DNA of 50,113 nt. Origin: Mycobacterium parascrofulaceum ATCC BAA-614 (GTDB lineage Bacteria; Actinomycetota; Actinomycetes; Mycobacteriales; Mycobacteriaceae). The notes below the pieces were generated by a model, which saw nothing but the letters and a program-made list of their open reading frames with translations, did not search any database and had not been told where the DNA came from. Location of the stretch: the NCBI RefSeq assembly GCF_000164135.1, contig NZ_GG770554.1, positions 1,205,558 to 1,255,670 of the forward strand, in the 5' to 3' direction. Of this stretch, positions 1 through 8,175 are shown in pieces (within the stretch, counting starts at the first letter, position 1; each line of letters starts with the position of its first letter). The position numbers were made by a program, and so were the translations under genes.

Positions 1-2
1 CC

Positions 3-980
3 CACGCGGTGCGCGGCCGGTTCGCCGCCGCGGTGCGCGGCACGCTGCCCACCGAGCAGGCGGCGATGCTGCCCGCCCTGGTCTTGGGCGACACCTCGGC
101 GGTCACGGTCGAGACCGACCGCGACTTTCGCGCGGCGGGCATGACCCACCTGATGGCGGTGTCGGGCGCCAACGTGACCATCGTCTGTGCCGCCGTGCTG
201 TTCTCGGCGCGGTGGATCGGCCCCCGGGCGGCCGCCGCCCTCGCCGGGCTGACGCTGGGCGCGTTCGTCGTCGTCGTGCAGCCGACGGCGAGCGTGTTGC
301 GTGCGGCCGTCATGGGCGCTATCGGGCTGGCGGGGATGCTCTCGTCGCGGCGGCGGCAGGCCATCCCGGCGCTCTGCGCCACCGTGCTGGTCCTGCTCGC
401 GGTCGCCCCGCAGTTGGCCGTCGACGTGGGCTTCGCGTTGTCGGCGGTCGCGACGGCCGCGTTGGTCCTCATCGCGCCGGCGTGGTCGCGCCGGCTGGTG
501 AGGCGGGGCTGGCCCAAGCCGCTGGCCGACGCGCTGGCGATCGCCACCGCCGCGCACGCGGTGACCGCACCGCTGGTGGCCGGCATCTCGGGGCGCGTCA
601 GCCTGGTGGCGGTGGCCGCCAACCTCGCCGCGGCACCGGTGATCGCGCCGATCACCGTGCTGGGGAGCGCGGCGGCCGTGTCGAGCCTGGCGTGGCCGGC
701 CGGGTCGCAGCTGTTGATCCGGTTCACCGGTCCGGAGCTGTGGTGGGTGCTGCGGGTGGCGCGATGGTCGGCGAGGGTGCCCGCCGCGACGGTGCCCGTT
801 CCCTCCGGGGCGCCCGGGGTGCTCTTGGTCGCGGGGCTGACCGCGCTGATCGTCGTGGTGGCCGCGCACCTGCGTCGCCGCCGCCGGCTTGGCGCCGCGG
901 CCGGCCTGGGCCTGCTGACGGCGGTCCTCTGCGCGCTGGCGTGGGGGCTGTCGACGCTGCTGGATCCCGCGGCGGCGTAG
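3..980 (+). CDS. comEC: ComEC/Rec2-type competence protein, C-terminal part (cut by window edge)
   Basis: The reading frame is open from the first complete codon of the window, so the N-terminus lies outside. The visible ~325 residues hold the ComEC/Rec2 competence core: a segment GDTSAVTVETDRDFRAAG followed by the family motif HLMAVSGANV, then a series of hydrophobic membrane-spanning stretches to the end. In naturally competent bacteria ComEC forms the inner-membrane channel for single-stranded DNA; its role in mycobacteria is not settled. The gene ends in TAG and holA follows after 26 bases on the same strand, matching the mycobacterial comEA-comEC-holA order (Rv2415c-Rv2413c in M. tuberculosis). 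A metallo-beta-lactamase-like C-terminal domain, present in many ComEC proteins, is not evident. Family identity is secure; function is inferred. Confidence 0.9.
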   Translation, partial: HAVRGRFAAAVRGTLPTEQAAMLPALVLGDTSAVTVETDRDFRAAGMTHLMAVSGANVTIVCAAVLFSARWIGPRAAAALAGLTLGAFVVVVQPTASVLRAAVMGAIGLAGMLSSRRRQAIPALCATVLVLLAVAPQLAVDVGFALSAVATAALVLIAPAWSRRLVRRGWPKPLADALAIATAAHAVTAPLVAGISGRVSLVAVAANLAAAPVIAPITVLGSAAAVSSLAWPAGSQLLIRFTGPELWWVLRVARWSARVPAATVPVPSGAPGVLLVAGLTALIVVVAAHLRRRRRLGAAAGLGLLTAVLCALAWGLSTLLDPAAA

Positions 981-1006
981 TCGGTGCGCCGTGACACCAT
1001 CGTGGG

Positions 1007-1984
1007 GTGAGCGAGGTTTCGCCGTTGCACCTGGTCCTGGGAGACGAGGAGCTGCTGGTCGAGCGGGCGGTGGCCGACGTTTTGCGGTCGGCGCGCCAGC
1101 GGGCCGGTTCCCACAACGAGCCCGACGTCCCGGTCAGCAGGATGCGGGCCGGTGACGTCAGCACCTACGAACTCGCCGAGCTGCTGAGCCCGTCGCTGTT
1201 CGGCGACGAGCGCATCGTCGTGCTGGAGGCCGCCGGCGAAGCGGGCAAGGAGGCCGCCGCGGTGATCGCGGCGGCCGCGGCCGACGTGCCGCTGGGCACG
1301 ATGCTGGTGGTGGTGCATTCGGGTGGCGGGCGGGCCAAGTCCCTGGCGACCGAGCTGCAGTCACTGGGCGCCGTCGTGCATCCGTGCGCCCGGATCACCA
1401 AGGTCAGCGAGCGGGTCGACTTCGTGCGCAAGGAGTTCCGGGCGCTGCGGGTCAAGGTCGACGAGGACACCGTGACGGCCATGCTGGACGCGGTCGGCTC
1501 CGACGTGCGGGAGCTGGCGGCCGCCTGTTCGCAGCTGGTTGCCGACACCGGCGGGGTGGTGGATGCCGCCGCGGTCCGGCGCTACCACAGCGGCAAAGCC
1601 GAGGTGAAGGGGTTCGACATCGCGGACAAGGCGGTGGCCGGTGACGTGGCGGGAGCGGCCGAGGCGCTGCGGTGGGCGATGATGCGCGGCGAGCCGCTCG
1701 TGGTGCTGGCCGACGCGCTCGCCGAGGCGGTGCACACGATCGGCCGGGTCGGCCCGCTCTCAGGCGATCCCTATCGGTTGGCGTCGCAGTTGGGGATGCC
1801 GCCCTGGCGGGTGCAGAAGGCGCAGAAGCAGGCGCGGTACTGGTCGCGCGACAGCGTGGCGGCCGCGATGAAGGTGGTGGCCGCGCTCAACGCCAACGTC
1901 AAGGGCGCGGTCGCGGACGCCGACTACGCGCTGGAATCTGCCGTCAGGAAGGTGGCCGAGCTGGCCGCCCACCGGAATCGGTGA
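1007..1984 (+). CDS. holA: DNA polymerase III delta subunit
   Basis: This is a 325-residue HolA protein, the clamp-loader subunit that opens the beta sliding clamp on DNA during replication. The N-terminal block ([16 protein letters not shown]) is the typical start of the delta AAA+-like fold. The middle ([20 protein letters not shown]) and C-terminal helical collar ([20 protein letters not shown]) are also typical. GTG at 1007 is chosen because it begins just before the conserved LVLGDEE block and follows comEC closely; length is near the usual 310-330 residues. It ends only 11 bases from the end of rpsT on the opposite strand, so the two genes converge. Synteny with Rv2413c supports the call. 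Confidence 0.95.
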   Translation: MSEVSPLHLVLGDEELLVERAVADVLRSARQRAGSHNEPDVPVSRMRAGDVSTYELAELLSPSLFGDERIVVLEAAGEAGKEAAAVIAAAAADVPLGTMLVVVHSGGGRAKSLATELQSLGAVVHPCARITKVSERVDFVRKEFRALRVKVDEDTVTAMLDAVGSDVRELAAACSQLVADTGGVVDAAAVRRYHSGKAEVKGFDIADKAVAGDVAGAAEALRWAMMRGEPLVVLADALAEAVHTIGRVGPLSGDPYRLASQLGMPPWRVQKAQKQARYWSRDSVAAAMKVVAALNANVKGAVADADYALESAVRKVAELAAHRNR

Positions 1985-1995
1985 GCGGGCGGGCC

Positions 1996-2256
1996 TCAGA
2001 GCTTGTTGAGCGCGCGGGCCAGGGCCGACTTCTTGTTGGCCGCCTGGTTCTTGTGGATCACGCCCTTGCTGGCCGCCTTGTCCAGCTTGCGGTTGGTCGC
2101 GGCGAGCAGCTCCGTGGCCTTCTCTTTGTCGCCGGCGTGGGTCGCCTCGCGGAACGCGCGGACGGCGGTGCGCAGCGAAGACTTCACCGACTTGTTGCGC
2201 AGTCGGGCGCGCTCGTTGGTGCGATTGCGCTTCTGCTGCGACTTGATGTTGGCCAC
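1996..2256 (-). CDS. rpsT: 30S ribosomal protein S20
   Basis: This 86-residue, very basic protein begins [20 protein letters not shown] and ends in [13 protein letters not shown], the classic S20 pattern. S20 binds the 5' domain and helix 44 of 16S rRNA early in small-subunit assembly. The start ATG is fixed by the conserved MANIKSQ N-terminus. It lies on the strand opposite its neighbours, converging with holA and diverging from the ATP-grasp gene, exactly as Rv2412 does in M. tuberculosis. Its leader faces an AT-richer stretch that holds the promoters for both directions. Confidence 0.98.
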   Translation of the reverse strand: MANIKSQQKRNRTNERARLRNKSVKSSLRTAVRAFREATHAGDKEKATELLAATNRKLDKAASKGVIHKNQAANKKSALARALNKL

Positions 2257-2400
2257 GCTTAGTTTCCTTCTCCGCTTCGACGTTGGTTTGGGCGCCGGAT
2301 ATCACCACAGCGACTGCCCAGGTTATCAGTCGGTTACGTTTTCTCCCAAAACGGGAACCCGTGGCCTGCCATAACGCCAATTTGAGGCAGCATCTGAAAA
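2257..2400. promoter_or_regulatory. divergent promoter region, rpsT / ATP-grasp operon
   Basis: These 144 bases between two divergent starts are clearly more AT-rich than the flanking genes, as expected for a promoter region. Reading toward rpsT there is a TAACCT hexamer that fits the mycobacterial -10 pattern TANNNT. Around 2341-2360 the sequence TTCTCCCAAAACGGGAA forms a short imperfect inverted repeat. No mapped start sites are available, so exact promoter positions are inference. Confidence 0.4.
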
Positions 2401-4077
2401 GTGAGTCTTCCCAGCCAGCTCGAGGACAGGGGACGAGGGTTACGCGCCGCGCGCGCCGAGCGCATCTTCGGCGGGTACAACGCGTCCCCGGACCTTTATT
2501 CGGCGGCTTTTGACGAGATGTTCGATGCCCAGGGCGCCGTTCGGGGACCCTACAAGGGCATCTACGCCGAGCTCGCGCCGTCGGACGCCTCCGAGCTCAA
2601 GGCCCGCGCCGAGGCGCTGGGCCGCGCGTTCATCGACCAGGGCATCACGTTCTCGCTGTCGGGGCAGGAGCGGCCGTTCCCGCTGGACCTGGTTCCCCGG
2701 GTGATCTCGGCCGCCGAGTGGAGCCGGCTGGAGCGCGGCATCATCCAGCGCGTCAAGGCCCTGGAGATGTATCTCGACGACATCTACGGCGATCAGGAGA
2801 TCCTGAGCGACGACATCATCCCGCGCCGCCTGGTCACCTCCTGCGAGCATTTCCACCGACAGGCGATGGGCATCGTCCCGCCCAACGGCGTCCGCATCCA
2901 CGTGGCCGGCATCGACCTGATCCGCGACGAGAAGGGCAACTTCCGGGTTCTCGAGGACAACCTGCGTTCGCCGTCGGGCGTCTCTTATGTCATGGAGAAC
3001 CGGCGGACCATGGCGCGGGTCTTCCCGAACCTGTTCGCCACCCACCGGGTGCGCGCGGTCGACGACTACGCGTCGCACCTGCTGCGCGCCCTGCGCAACT
3101 CGGCGGCCACCAACGAGGCCGATCCGACGGTGGTGGTGCTGACCCCCGGGGTGTACAACTCGGCGTACTTCGAGCACTCGCTGCTGGCGCGCCAGATGGG
3201 GGTCGAGCTGGTCGAGGGGCGCGACCTGTTCTGCCGGGACAACCAGGTCTACATGCGCACCACCGACGGGGAGGTGCAGGTCGACGTCATCTACCGGCGC
3301 ATCGACGACGCCTTCCTGGACCCGCTGCAGTTCCGTGCGGACTCGGTGCTGGGCGTGGCCGGCCTGGTCAACGCCGCCCGCGCCGGGAACGTCGTCATCT
3401 CCAGCGCCATCGGCAACGGTGTGGGCGACGACAAGCTGGTCTACACCTACGTGCCGACCATGATCGAGTACTACCTGGGGGAGAAGCCGCTGCTGGCCAA
3501 CGTCGAGACGTACCGGTGCTGGCTGGACGACGAACGCGAAGAGGTGCTGGACCGCATCGACGAGTTGGTCCTCAAGCCGGTCGAGGGCTCCGGCGGGTAC
3601 GGGATCGTGTTCGGGCCGGAAGCGTCCGACAAGGAGTTGGCCACGGTCGCCAAGAAGGTCCGCGACGATCCGCGCAGCTGGATCGCCCAGCCGATGATGG
3701 AACTGTCCACCGTGCCCACGCAGATCGGGAACACGCTGGCGCCCCGGTACGTCGACCTGCGGCCCTTCGCGGTCAACGACGGCGACGACGTGTGGGTGCT
3801 GCCCGGCGGGCTGACCCGGGTGGCCCTGGTCGAGGGCTCCCGGGTGGTCAACTCCAGCCAGGGCGGTGGCTCCAAGGACACCTGGGTGTTGGCGTCGTCG
3901 CGAACCTCGGCCGACGAGCACGAGCTCGGCGCCGCCGAAGTCGTGCGCTCGCTGCCGGAGTCGATGCCCGACCCGGCGTCGGACGGCGCGCCACGGCGAA
4001 CGCAGACGCAGTCGCAGACTCGGGAATCACCGCAGGAGCAGCAGCTCCTGCAACAACAGCGGCGGGCGAAGCGCTGA
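2401..4077 (+). CDS. circularly permuted ATP-grasp protein (DUF404/DUF407 family)
   Basis: This 558-residue protein matches the circularly permuted ATP-grasp family (Rv2411c in M. tuberculosis, ~550 residues). Visible signs are the N-terminal AERIFGGYNASPDLYSAAFDEMF block, the nucleotide-grasp segment GVRIHVAGIDLIRDEKGNFRVLEDN (residues ~160-185), and LVLKPVEGSGGYGIVFGP (~385-405), a glycine-rich ATP-binding loop. The last ~50 residues are a low-complexity polar tail (QTQSQTRESPQEQQ). Relatives sit with alpha-E and transglutaminase-like genes in many bacteria and are proposed to make a peptide or amide bond; the substrate is unknown. GTG at 2401 is chosen because it gives the family N-terminus. 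Its stop overlaps the next start (TGATG), so translation is likely coupled. Confidence 0.9.
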   Translation: MSLPSQLEDRGRGLRAARAERIFGGYNASPDLYSAAFDEMFDAQGAVRGPYKGIYAELAPSDASELKARAEALGRAFIDQGITFSLSGQERPFPLDLVPRVISAAEWSRLERGIIQRVKALEMYLDDIYGDQEILSDDIIPRRLVTSCEHFHRQAMGIVPPNGVRIHVAGIDLIRDEKGNFRVLEDNLRSPSGVSYVMENRRTMARVFPNLFATHRVRAVDDYASHLLRALRNSAATNEADPTVVVLTPGVYNSAYFEHSLLARQMGVELVEGRDLFCRDNQVYMRTTDGEVQVDVIYRRIDDAFLDPLQFRADSVLGVAGLVNAARAGNVVISSAIGNGVGDDKLVYTYVPTMIEYYLGEKPLLANVETYRCWLDDEREEVLDRIDELVLKPVEGSGGYGIVFGPEASDKELATVAKKVRDDPRSWIAQPMMELSTVPTQIGNTLAPRYVDLRPFAVNDGDDVWVLPGGLTRVALVEGSRVVNSSQGGGSKDTWVLASSRTSADEHELGAAEVVRSLPESMPDPASDGAPRRTQTQSQTRESPQEQQLLQQQRRAKR

Positions 4078-5054
4078 TGCTGGCCCGTAACGCCGAGGCG
4101 CTGTTCTGGATCGGTCGCTATGTCGAGCGCGCCGACGACACCGCCCGCATCCTCGATGTGGTCCTGCACCAGCTGCTCGAGGATTCCAGCGTCGACCCGG
4201 ACCAGGCGTCCCGGCTGCTGCTGCGGGTGCTCGGCATCGACCCCCCGACACACGACCTGGACGTGTGGTCGTTGACCGATCTGGTGGCCTTCAGCACCAA
4301 CGCGTCGGGCGGTTCGTCGATCGTCGACGCGATCACGGCGGCGCGGGAGAACGCCAAGTCCGCGCGGGAGGTGACGTCGAGCGAGATCTGGGAGTGCCTC
4401 AACACCACCTACCACGCCCTGGGCGAACGCGAACGCGCCGCCAAACGCCTTGGGCCCCATGAATTCCTGTCCTACATCGAGGGCCGGGCGGCGATGTTCG
4501 CGGGCTTGGCCGACTCCACGCTGTCCCGCGACGACGGGTACCGCTTCATGGTGCTGGGCCGCGCGATCGAGCGGGTCGACATGACGGTGCGGCTGTTGCT
4601 CTCGCGGGTGGGGGACAGCGCGTCTTCGCCGGCGTGGGTGACGCTGCTGCGTTCGGCGGGCGCCCACGACACCTATCTGCGCACCTATCGCGGCGTGCTG
4701 GATGCCGGCCGGGTGGTCGAGTTCATGCTGCTCGACCGGCTGTTCCCGCGTTCGGTGTTCTATTCGCTGCGGCTGGCCGAGCACAACCTCGACGAACTGC
4801 TGCACAACCGGCAGAGCCGGATCGGGGCCACCGGCGAGGCGCAGCGGTTGCTGGGGCAGGCCCGCAGCGAACTGGAGTTCGTGCAACCCGGCGTGCTGCT
4901 GGAGTCCTTGGAGGTCCGACTGGCGGGCTTGCAGCGCACTTGCCGCGAAGTCGGAGAAGCGTTGTCGGTGCAGTACTTTCACGTCACACCGTGGGTGGCG
5001 TGGTCGGACGCCGGTGATATCGCCCGGTTGGTCGCCAGGCAGGGGGAGAACTGA
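4077..5054 (+). CDS. alpha-E domain protein (DUF403)
   Basis: This 325-residue protein starts at the ATG that overlaps the ATP-grasp stop. It opens with MLARNAEALFWIGRYVERADDTARI, the diagnostic N-terminus of the alpha-E (DUF403) family, an all-helical domain. Its M. tuberculosis counterpart is Rv2410c. The much longer open frame running from 2718 is discarded because its first ~450 codons are antisense-like shadow sequence of the ATP-grasp gene. The family always travels with circularly permuted ATP-grasp and transglutaminase-like proteins, so the three probably act in one uncharacterised peptide-modifying or amide-forming pathway. The stop again overlaps the next ATG. The biochemical activity is unknown. 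Confidence 0.9.
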   Translation: MLARNAEALFWIGRYVERADDTARILDVVLHQLLEDSSVDPDQASRLLLRVLGIDPPTHDLDVWSLTDLVAFSTNASGGSSIVDAITAARENAKSAREVTSSEIWECLNTTYHALGERERAAKRLGPHEFLSYIEGRAAMFAGLADSTLSRDDGYRFMVLGRAIERVDMTVRLLLSRVGDSASSPAWVTLLRSAGAHDTYLRTYRGVLDAGRVVEFMLLDRLFPRSVFYSLRLAEHNLDELLHNRQSRIGATGEAQRLLGQARSELEFVQPGVLLESLEVRLAGLQRTCREVGEALSVQYFHVTPWVAWSDAGDIARLVARQGEN

Positions 5055-5893
5055 TGTGGCGGCTGCGGGTGGTGCACACCACCGGGTATGCCTACCAGTC
5101 GGCGGTGACCGCCTCCTATAACGAAGCGCGGCTGACCCCCCGGTCGAACAGCAGGCAGAACGTCATCCTCAACCGTGTCGAGACGATTCCGGCGACCCGG
5201 TCCTATCGCTACGTCGACTACTGGGGCACCGCGGTCACGGCGTTCGACCTGCACGCGCCGCACACCGACCTCACGGTGACGTCGTCCTCGGTGGTCGAAA
5301 CCGAGCGGCCGGAACCGCCGGTGACCGACGTCGGCTGGGGCGACCTGCGGTCGGAGGCGGTGATCGATCGATTCGACGAACTGCTTCGCCCCACCCGGCA
5401 CACCCCGGCGAGCAAAAAGGTTGCCTCCGTGGCGAAGAAGATCGCCAAGGCGCAGCGGCCGGCCGAGGCGGTCGCCGCCGCCGCCCGCTGGGTGCGCGAG
5501 GAGCTGGACTATCTCCCGGGAACCACCAGCGTGCACTCGTCGGGGCTGGACGCGCTGAACGCGGGCAAGGGTGTCTGCCAGGACTTCGTGCACCTGTCGC
5601 TGATGGTGTTGCGGGCCATGGGAATTCCCGCGCATTACGTGTCGGGTTACCTGCACCCCAAGCACAACGCCGCCGTCGGGGACACCGTGGACGGGCGCAG
5701 CCACGCCTGGATTCAGGCGTGGACGGGCGGCTGGTGGAGCTATGACCCCACCCTCGAAACCGAGATCTCCGAGCAGTACGTCAGCGTGGGCGCCGGCCGC
5801 GACTACACCGACGTCCCACCCCTGAAGGGCATCTACTCCGGTCAGGGCGCGACCGATCTCGACGTCGTGGTGGAGGTCACCCGGCTGGCCTAG
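5054..5893 (+). CDS. transglutaminase-like cysteine peptidase-fold protein
   Basis: The 279-residue product has an N-terminal bacterial transglutaminase-like beta domain (VVHTTGYAYQSAVTASYNEARL, residues ~7-30) followed by the transglutaminase/protease core. The catalytic triad is visible: Cys in GKGVCQDFVHL (~175), His in SHAWIQAW (~215) and Asp in YDPT (~232). It corresponds to Rv2409c and is the last gene of the three-gene coupled operon starting at 2401. Proteins of this group may cleave or form isopeptide/amide bonds; no substrate is established. ATG at 5054 overlaps the previous stop and gives the conserved N-terminus MWRLRVVHTTGY. It converges with the hydrolase gene downstream. Confidence 0.92.
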   Translation: MWRLRVVHTTGYAYQSAVTASYNEARLTPRSNSRQNVILNRVETIPATRSYRYVDYWGTAVTAFDLHAPHTDLTVTSSSVVETERPEPPVTDVGWGDLRSEAVIDRFDELLRPTRHTPASKKVASVAKKIAKAQRPAEAVAAAARWVREELDYLPGTTSVHSSGLDALNAGKGVCQDFVHLSLMVLRAMGIPAHYVSGYLHPKHNAAVGDTVDGRSHAWIQAWTGGWWSYDPTLETEISEQYVSVGAGRDYTDVPPLKGIYSGQGATDLDVVVEVTRLA

Positions 5894-5957
5894 CCGTACT
5901 GACCTCGCGTTCACGGGATGGACGGCGCTGCGCCGCACCGGCGTTCGGGAATGATCC

Positions 5958-6797
5958 CTAGGGCGCGTCGATCTCGACGCGATGCAGGTCGTCGCCGAGT
6001 TCGATCCGGCCGCCGAACTGCGACGCCGCCAGGGCCCGCCACTGTTCTTCCTGGCCCGCCACCGGCGCCGGCACGTAGTGGGTCATGACGAGGGTGCCCA
6101 CCCCGGCCCGGGCGGCGGTTGCGGCGGCCTCTTCGACCGACGAGTGGTAGTCGCAGATGTCTTGGAGCCGTTGTTGCGGGATATTGCCGACGATGTCCTT
6201 GCGGATCACGGTGTGCACCAGCGCACCGGCGCCGGCGGCCAGCCGGTCGAGGCCGGGGCAGGGCACCGTGTCGCCGGCGAGCACCACCGACGCCGTCCCG
6301 TGGTCGATACGGAACCCGACGGTCGGCGTCACCGGTCGGTGATCCGTCGGCGCCACCCGGATCGACACGCCGTCGCGGTCCCACACCGCACCTTCGGTGC
6401 ACTCGTGGACCTCGACCGCCGGCGGGGCGTTCAGGTCGGCGTGGTGGGCGATCCGGTACTCGATGTCGTGGCGGAACGCCTGCAGCGTCGCCTCGACCGT
6501 CTCGGCGATCCCGGGCGGCCCGATGATCGGCAGCGGCGCGGGGTCCGGAGCGAAGGTGCTGATCCAGCGCGTGATGAGGAGGTCGCCCAGGTCTCCGATG
6601 TGGTCGCTGTGCAGGTGCGTGATCAGCAGCGCCGTCAATCCGGCGGCGCCCACGCCCACGGCCGCCGCGCGCTGCAGCACGCCACGGCCGCAGTCCACCA
6701 GGAAGACCTGTCCCCCGGCGCGCACCAGAGTCGACGGTCCGGCGCGGTTCGGGTCGGGGATCGGGCTCCCGGTCCCCAGCAGCGTGATCTCGATCAT
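5958..6797 (-). CDS. metallo-beta-lactamase fold hydrolase, ribonuclease Z-like
   Basis: The 279-residue protein begins [22 protein letters not shown], the typical RNase Z/arylsulfatase-like metallo-beta-lactamase start. It carries the zinc-binding motif HLHSDH (residues ~61-66) and later TVPCPG, HSSVEEA and MTHYVP segments that complete the metal site. The M. tuberculosis counterpart is Rv2407. ATG at 6797 is preferred to the longer frame (6869) because the added N-terminus is arginine/alanine-rich shadow sequence and an AGGGG ribosome-binding stretch precedes 6797. Members process tRNA 3' ends or hydrolyse small phosphodiesters or sulfates; which applies here cannot be told from sequence. 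The start diverges from the CBS gene. Confidence 0.88.
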   Translation of the reverse strand: MIEITLLGTGSPIPDPNRAGPSTLVRAGGQVFLVDCGRGVLQRAAAVGVGAAGLTALLITHLHSDHIGDLGDLLITRWISTFAPDPAPLPIIGPPGIAETVEATLQAFRHDIEYRIAHHADLNAPPAVEVHECTEGAVWDRDGVSIRVAPTDHRPVTPTVGFRIDHGTASVVLAGDTVPCPGLDRLAAGAGALVHTVIRKDIVGNIPQQRLQDICDYHSSVEEAAATAARAGVGTLVMTHYVPAPVAGQEEQWRALAASQFGGRIELGDDLHRVEIDAP

Positions 6798-6952
6798 GGC
6801 CCCTATCTTGCAAGCCGGCGCCCTCCCCGGGGCCCAATCGGCCGATCCGGCGCGCCGGGCGGCGCGCACCGGTTTCGAACGGTGACGTCAGGGTATGGAC
6901 ACGGATCGGCTACCGGTGCCCGTCGCGGCTTTTCCGCCGCGCGAGTTAGCCG

Positions 6953-6976
6953 TAGCCTGGTGTGAAGCGGATCACA
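6953..6976 (+). promoter_or_regulatory. CRP/FNR-type operator overlapping a putative promoter of the CBS gene
   Basis: Bases 6961-6976 read TGTGAAGCGGATCACA, a perfect TGTGA-N6-TCACA palindrome. That is the consensus of the mycobacterial cAMP receptor protein (Rv3676 family). A TAGCCT hexamer at 6953-6958 fits the -10 pattern TANNNT and would place the transcript start within the palindrome. The site lies 17 bases before the ATG at 6994. That geometry favours repression, but this is inference. Confidence 0.6.
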
Positions 6977-6993
6977 ACCGGCTGGAGGCCTTG

Positions 6994-7422
6994 ATGCGGA
7001 TTGCGGATGTCTTGCGGAACAAGGGCGCGGCGGTGGTGACCATCAATCCCGAGGCGACGGTCAAAGAGCTGCTCGCCGGCCTCGCCGAACAGAACATCGG
7101 GGCCATGGTGGTGGTCGGCGACGAGGGCGTCGTCGGCATCGTCTCCGAACGCGACGTGGTGCGCCAACTGCACACGCACGGCGCCAGCGTGCTGTCCCGC
7201 CCGATCTCGAAGATCATGACCACCACGGTCGCCACCTGCACGAAGGCCGACACGGTCGACTCGCTGAGCGTGCTGATGACCAAGAACCGGGTGCGCCACG
7301 TGCCGGTGCTCGACGGCAAGAAGCTGATCGGCATCGTCAGCATCGGGGACGTGGTGAAGACCCGTATGGAAGAGCTCGAGGCCGAGCAGCAGCAGCTGCA
7401 GTCCTACATCACGCAGGGCTGA
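6994..7422 (+). CDS. CBS-domain pair protein
   Basis: This 142-residue protein consists almost wholly of two CBS domains. The first covers about residues 1-62 (MRIADVLRNKGAAVVTINPEATVKELL ... GIVSERDVVR) and the second residues ~72-132 (ISKIMTTTVATCTKADTVDSL ... LIGIVSIGDVVKTR). CBS pairs bind adenosyl ligands such as AMP, ATP or S-adenosylmethionine and usually sense energy state; no partner enzyme is fused here. It matches Rv2406c in length. The start at 6994 is chosen over 6895 because GGAGG sits 5 bases upstream and MRIADVL is the family start. A perfect CRP-type palindrome lies immediately upstream. The gene converges with the PemK-like gene. Confidence 0.92.
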   Translation: MRIADVLRNKGAAVVTINPEATVKELLAGLAEQNIGAMVVVGDEGVVGIVSERDVVRQLHTHGASVLSRPISKIMTTTVATCTKADTVDSLSVLMTKNRVRHVPVLDGKKLIGIVSIGDVVKTRMEELEAEQQQLQSYITQG

Positions 7423-7501
7423 CCCGCCGTTTCGCCGAGCGTGCATTCGGCGCACAGATCCCGTCGCCGCTTCGCGGTGGTTAACCGCTCGGCGGGTCAG
7501 C
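7418..7501. terminator. inverted repeat spanning the ends of two convergent genes
   Basis: GCTGACCCGCCG at 7418-7429 and CGGCGGGTCAGC at 7490-7501 are perfect 12-base inverted repeats. Each arm contains the stop codon of one of the two convergent genes. A second overlapping pair, CGCCGAGCG (from 7433) and CGCTCGGCG, gives an alternative stem. There is no T-tract, but mycobacterial terminators often lack one. It may act in both directions; this is inferred. Confidence 0.5.
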
Positions 7502-8096
7502 TCCAGGAGTAGTCCGCGCGCAACCGCTCGGCCACCAGGTCGAAGATCTCCCGATCCAGAATCGCGCCCTCGCGGCGAATGCTCTCTTCGGGCACGTCGA
7601 GCACCCGGTCCAGCCGCACCCAGCTCGGCCTGCCCTCATAATCCCAAGCGCCGGAGCCGATCCCGATCCAGTCGCGGTCCTCGGCGTGGCGCTCCTGGCT
7701 GGACACCATCAACCCCAGCAGCACCCGGCGGTCACGACCGACCACCAGCACGGGGCGGTCCTTGCCGCGGGTCGGGTCGTCCTCATAAACCACCCATGTC
7801 CAGACGATCTCGCCCGGATCGGCCCGGCCGTCGAGGTCCGGGGCGTAGACCAGCTTGCGGGCCCGCTGCGCGGTGGGAAAACTCGCGCTGGTCACCGGCC
7901 GGCCCGCGGTGACCGCGGGCGGTTGCGGCGCGGCGGCGGCGATCACGTTCGCGGTGATCTTCACCGCCTGCTGCAGTTCCCGCAGCACGGTCTGCGAGTT
8001 CTGCACGTGCCGGGCCAGCCGCGGGGCCCGGTCGAACACCAGGTTCTCGGCAAACCGCTGGAACGTCTTCCACTGGGATTTGCGGGACGACGCCAT
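7497..8096 (-). CDS. PemK/MazF-fold family protein (Rv2405-like)
   Basis: This 199-residue protein has a helical N-terminal half (residues 1-85, MASSRKSQWKTFQRFAENLV onward). A PemK/MazF-type C-terminal domain begins around GEIVWTWVVYEDDPTRGKDRPVLVVGRD and continues to LDRVLDVP. The RPVLVVG strand and the preceding W-V-P/T-type loop are the family hallmarks. Its counterpart is Rv2405. Typical MazF toxins are ~110 residues and have a small antitoxin upstream; neither is true here, so a free-standing toxin role is not supported. The start at 8096 (MASSRKSQ) is chosen over the track-length extension upstream, which overlaps the divergent lepA start. It diverges from lepA. Confidence 0.8.
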   Translation of the reverse strand: MASSRKSQWKTFQRFAENLVFDRAPRLARHVQNSQTVLRELQQAVKITANVIAAAAPQPPAVTAGRPVTSASFPTAQRARKLVYAPDLDGRADPGEIVWTWVVYEDDPTRGKDRPVLVVGRDRRVLLGLMVSSQERHAEDRDWIGIGSGAWDYEGRPSWVRLDRVLDVPEESIRREGAILDREIFDLVAERLRADYSWS

Positions 8097-8175
8097 ATTC
8101 GCAGCATAGACGCGCCCCGCGTGGGTGCGATTGTGTCCAAGTAGGTCTCGGCCGCCCCGCCTGGATACCCTGGAC

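Noticed and set aside
2718..4076. N-terminal 450 codons of a long open frame (to 5054) that would fuse to the alpha-E gene
   Set aside because: Arginine/proline/glycine-rich shadow of the ATP-grasp gene in another frame; the real alpha-E gene starts at 4077 with the family N-terminus.
6895..6993. Upstream start for the CBS-domain gene
   Set aside because: The extension would cover the CRP-type palindrome and promoter; GGAGG is placed for the ATG at 6994.
7497..8096. PemK-like gene as half of a toxin-antitoxin pair
   Set aside because: The protein is about twice the length of a typical MazF/PemK toxin, and no small antitoxin gene is adjacent.
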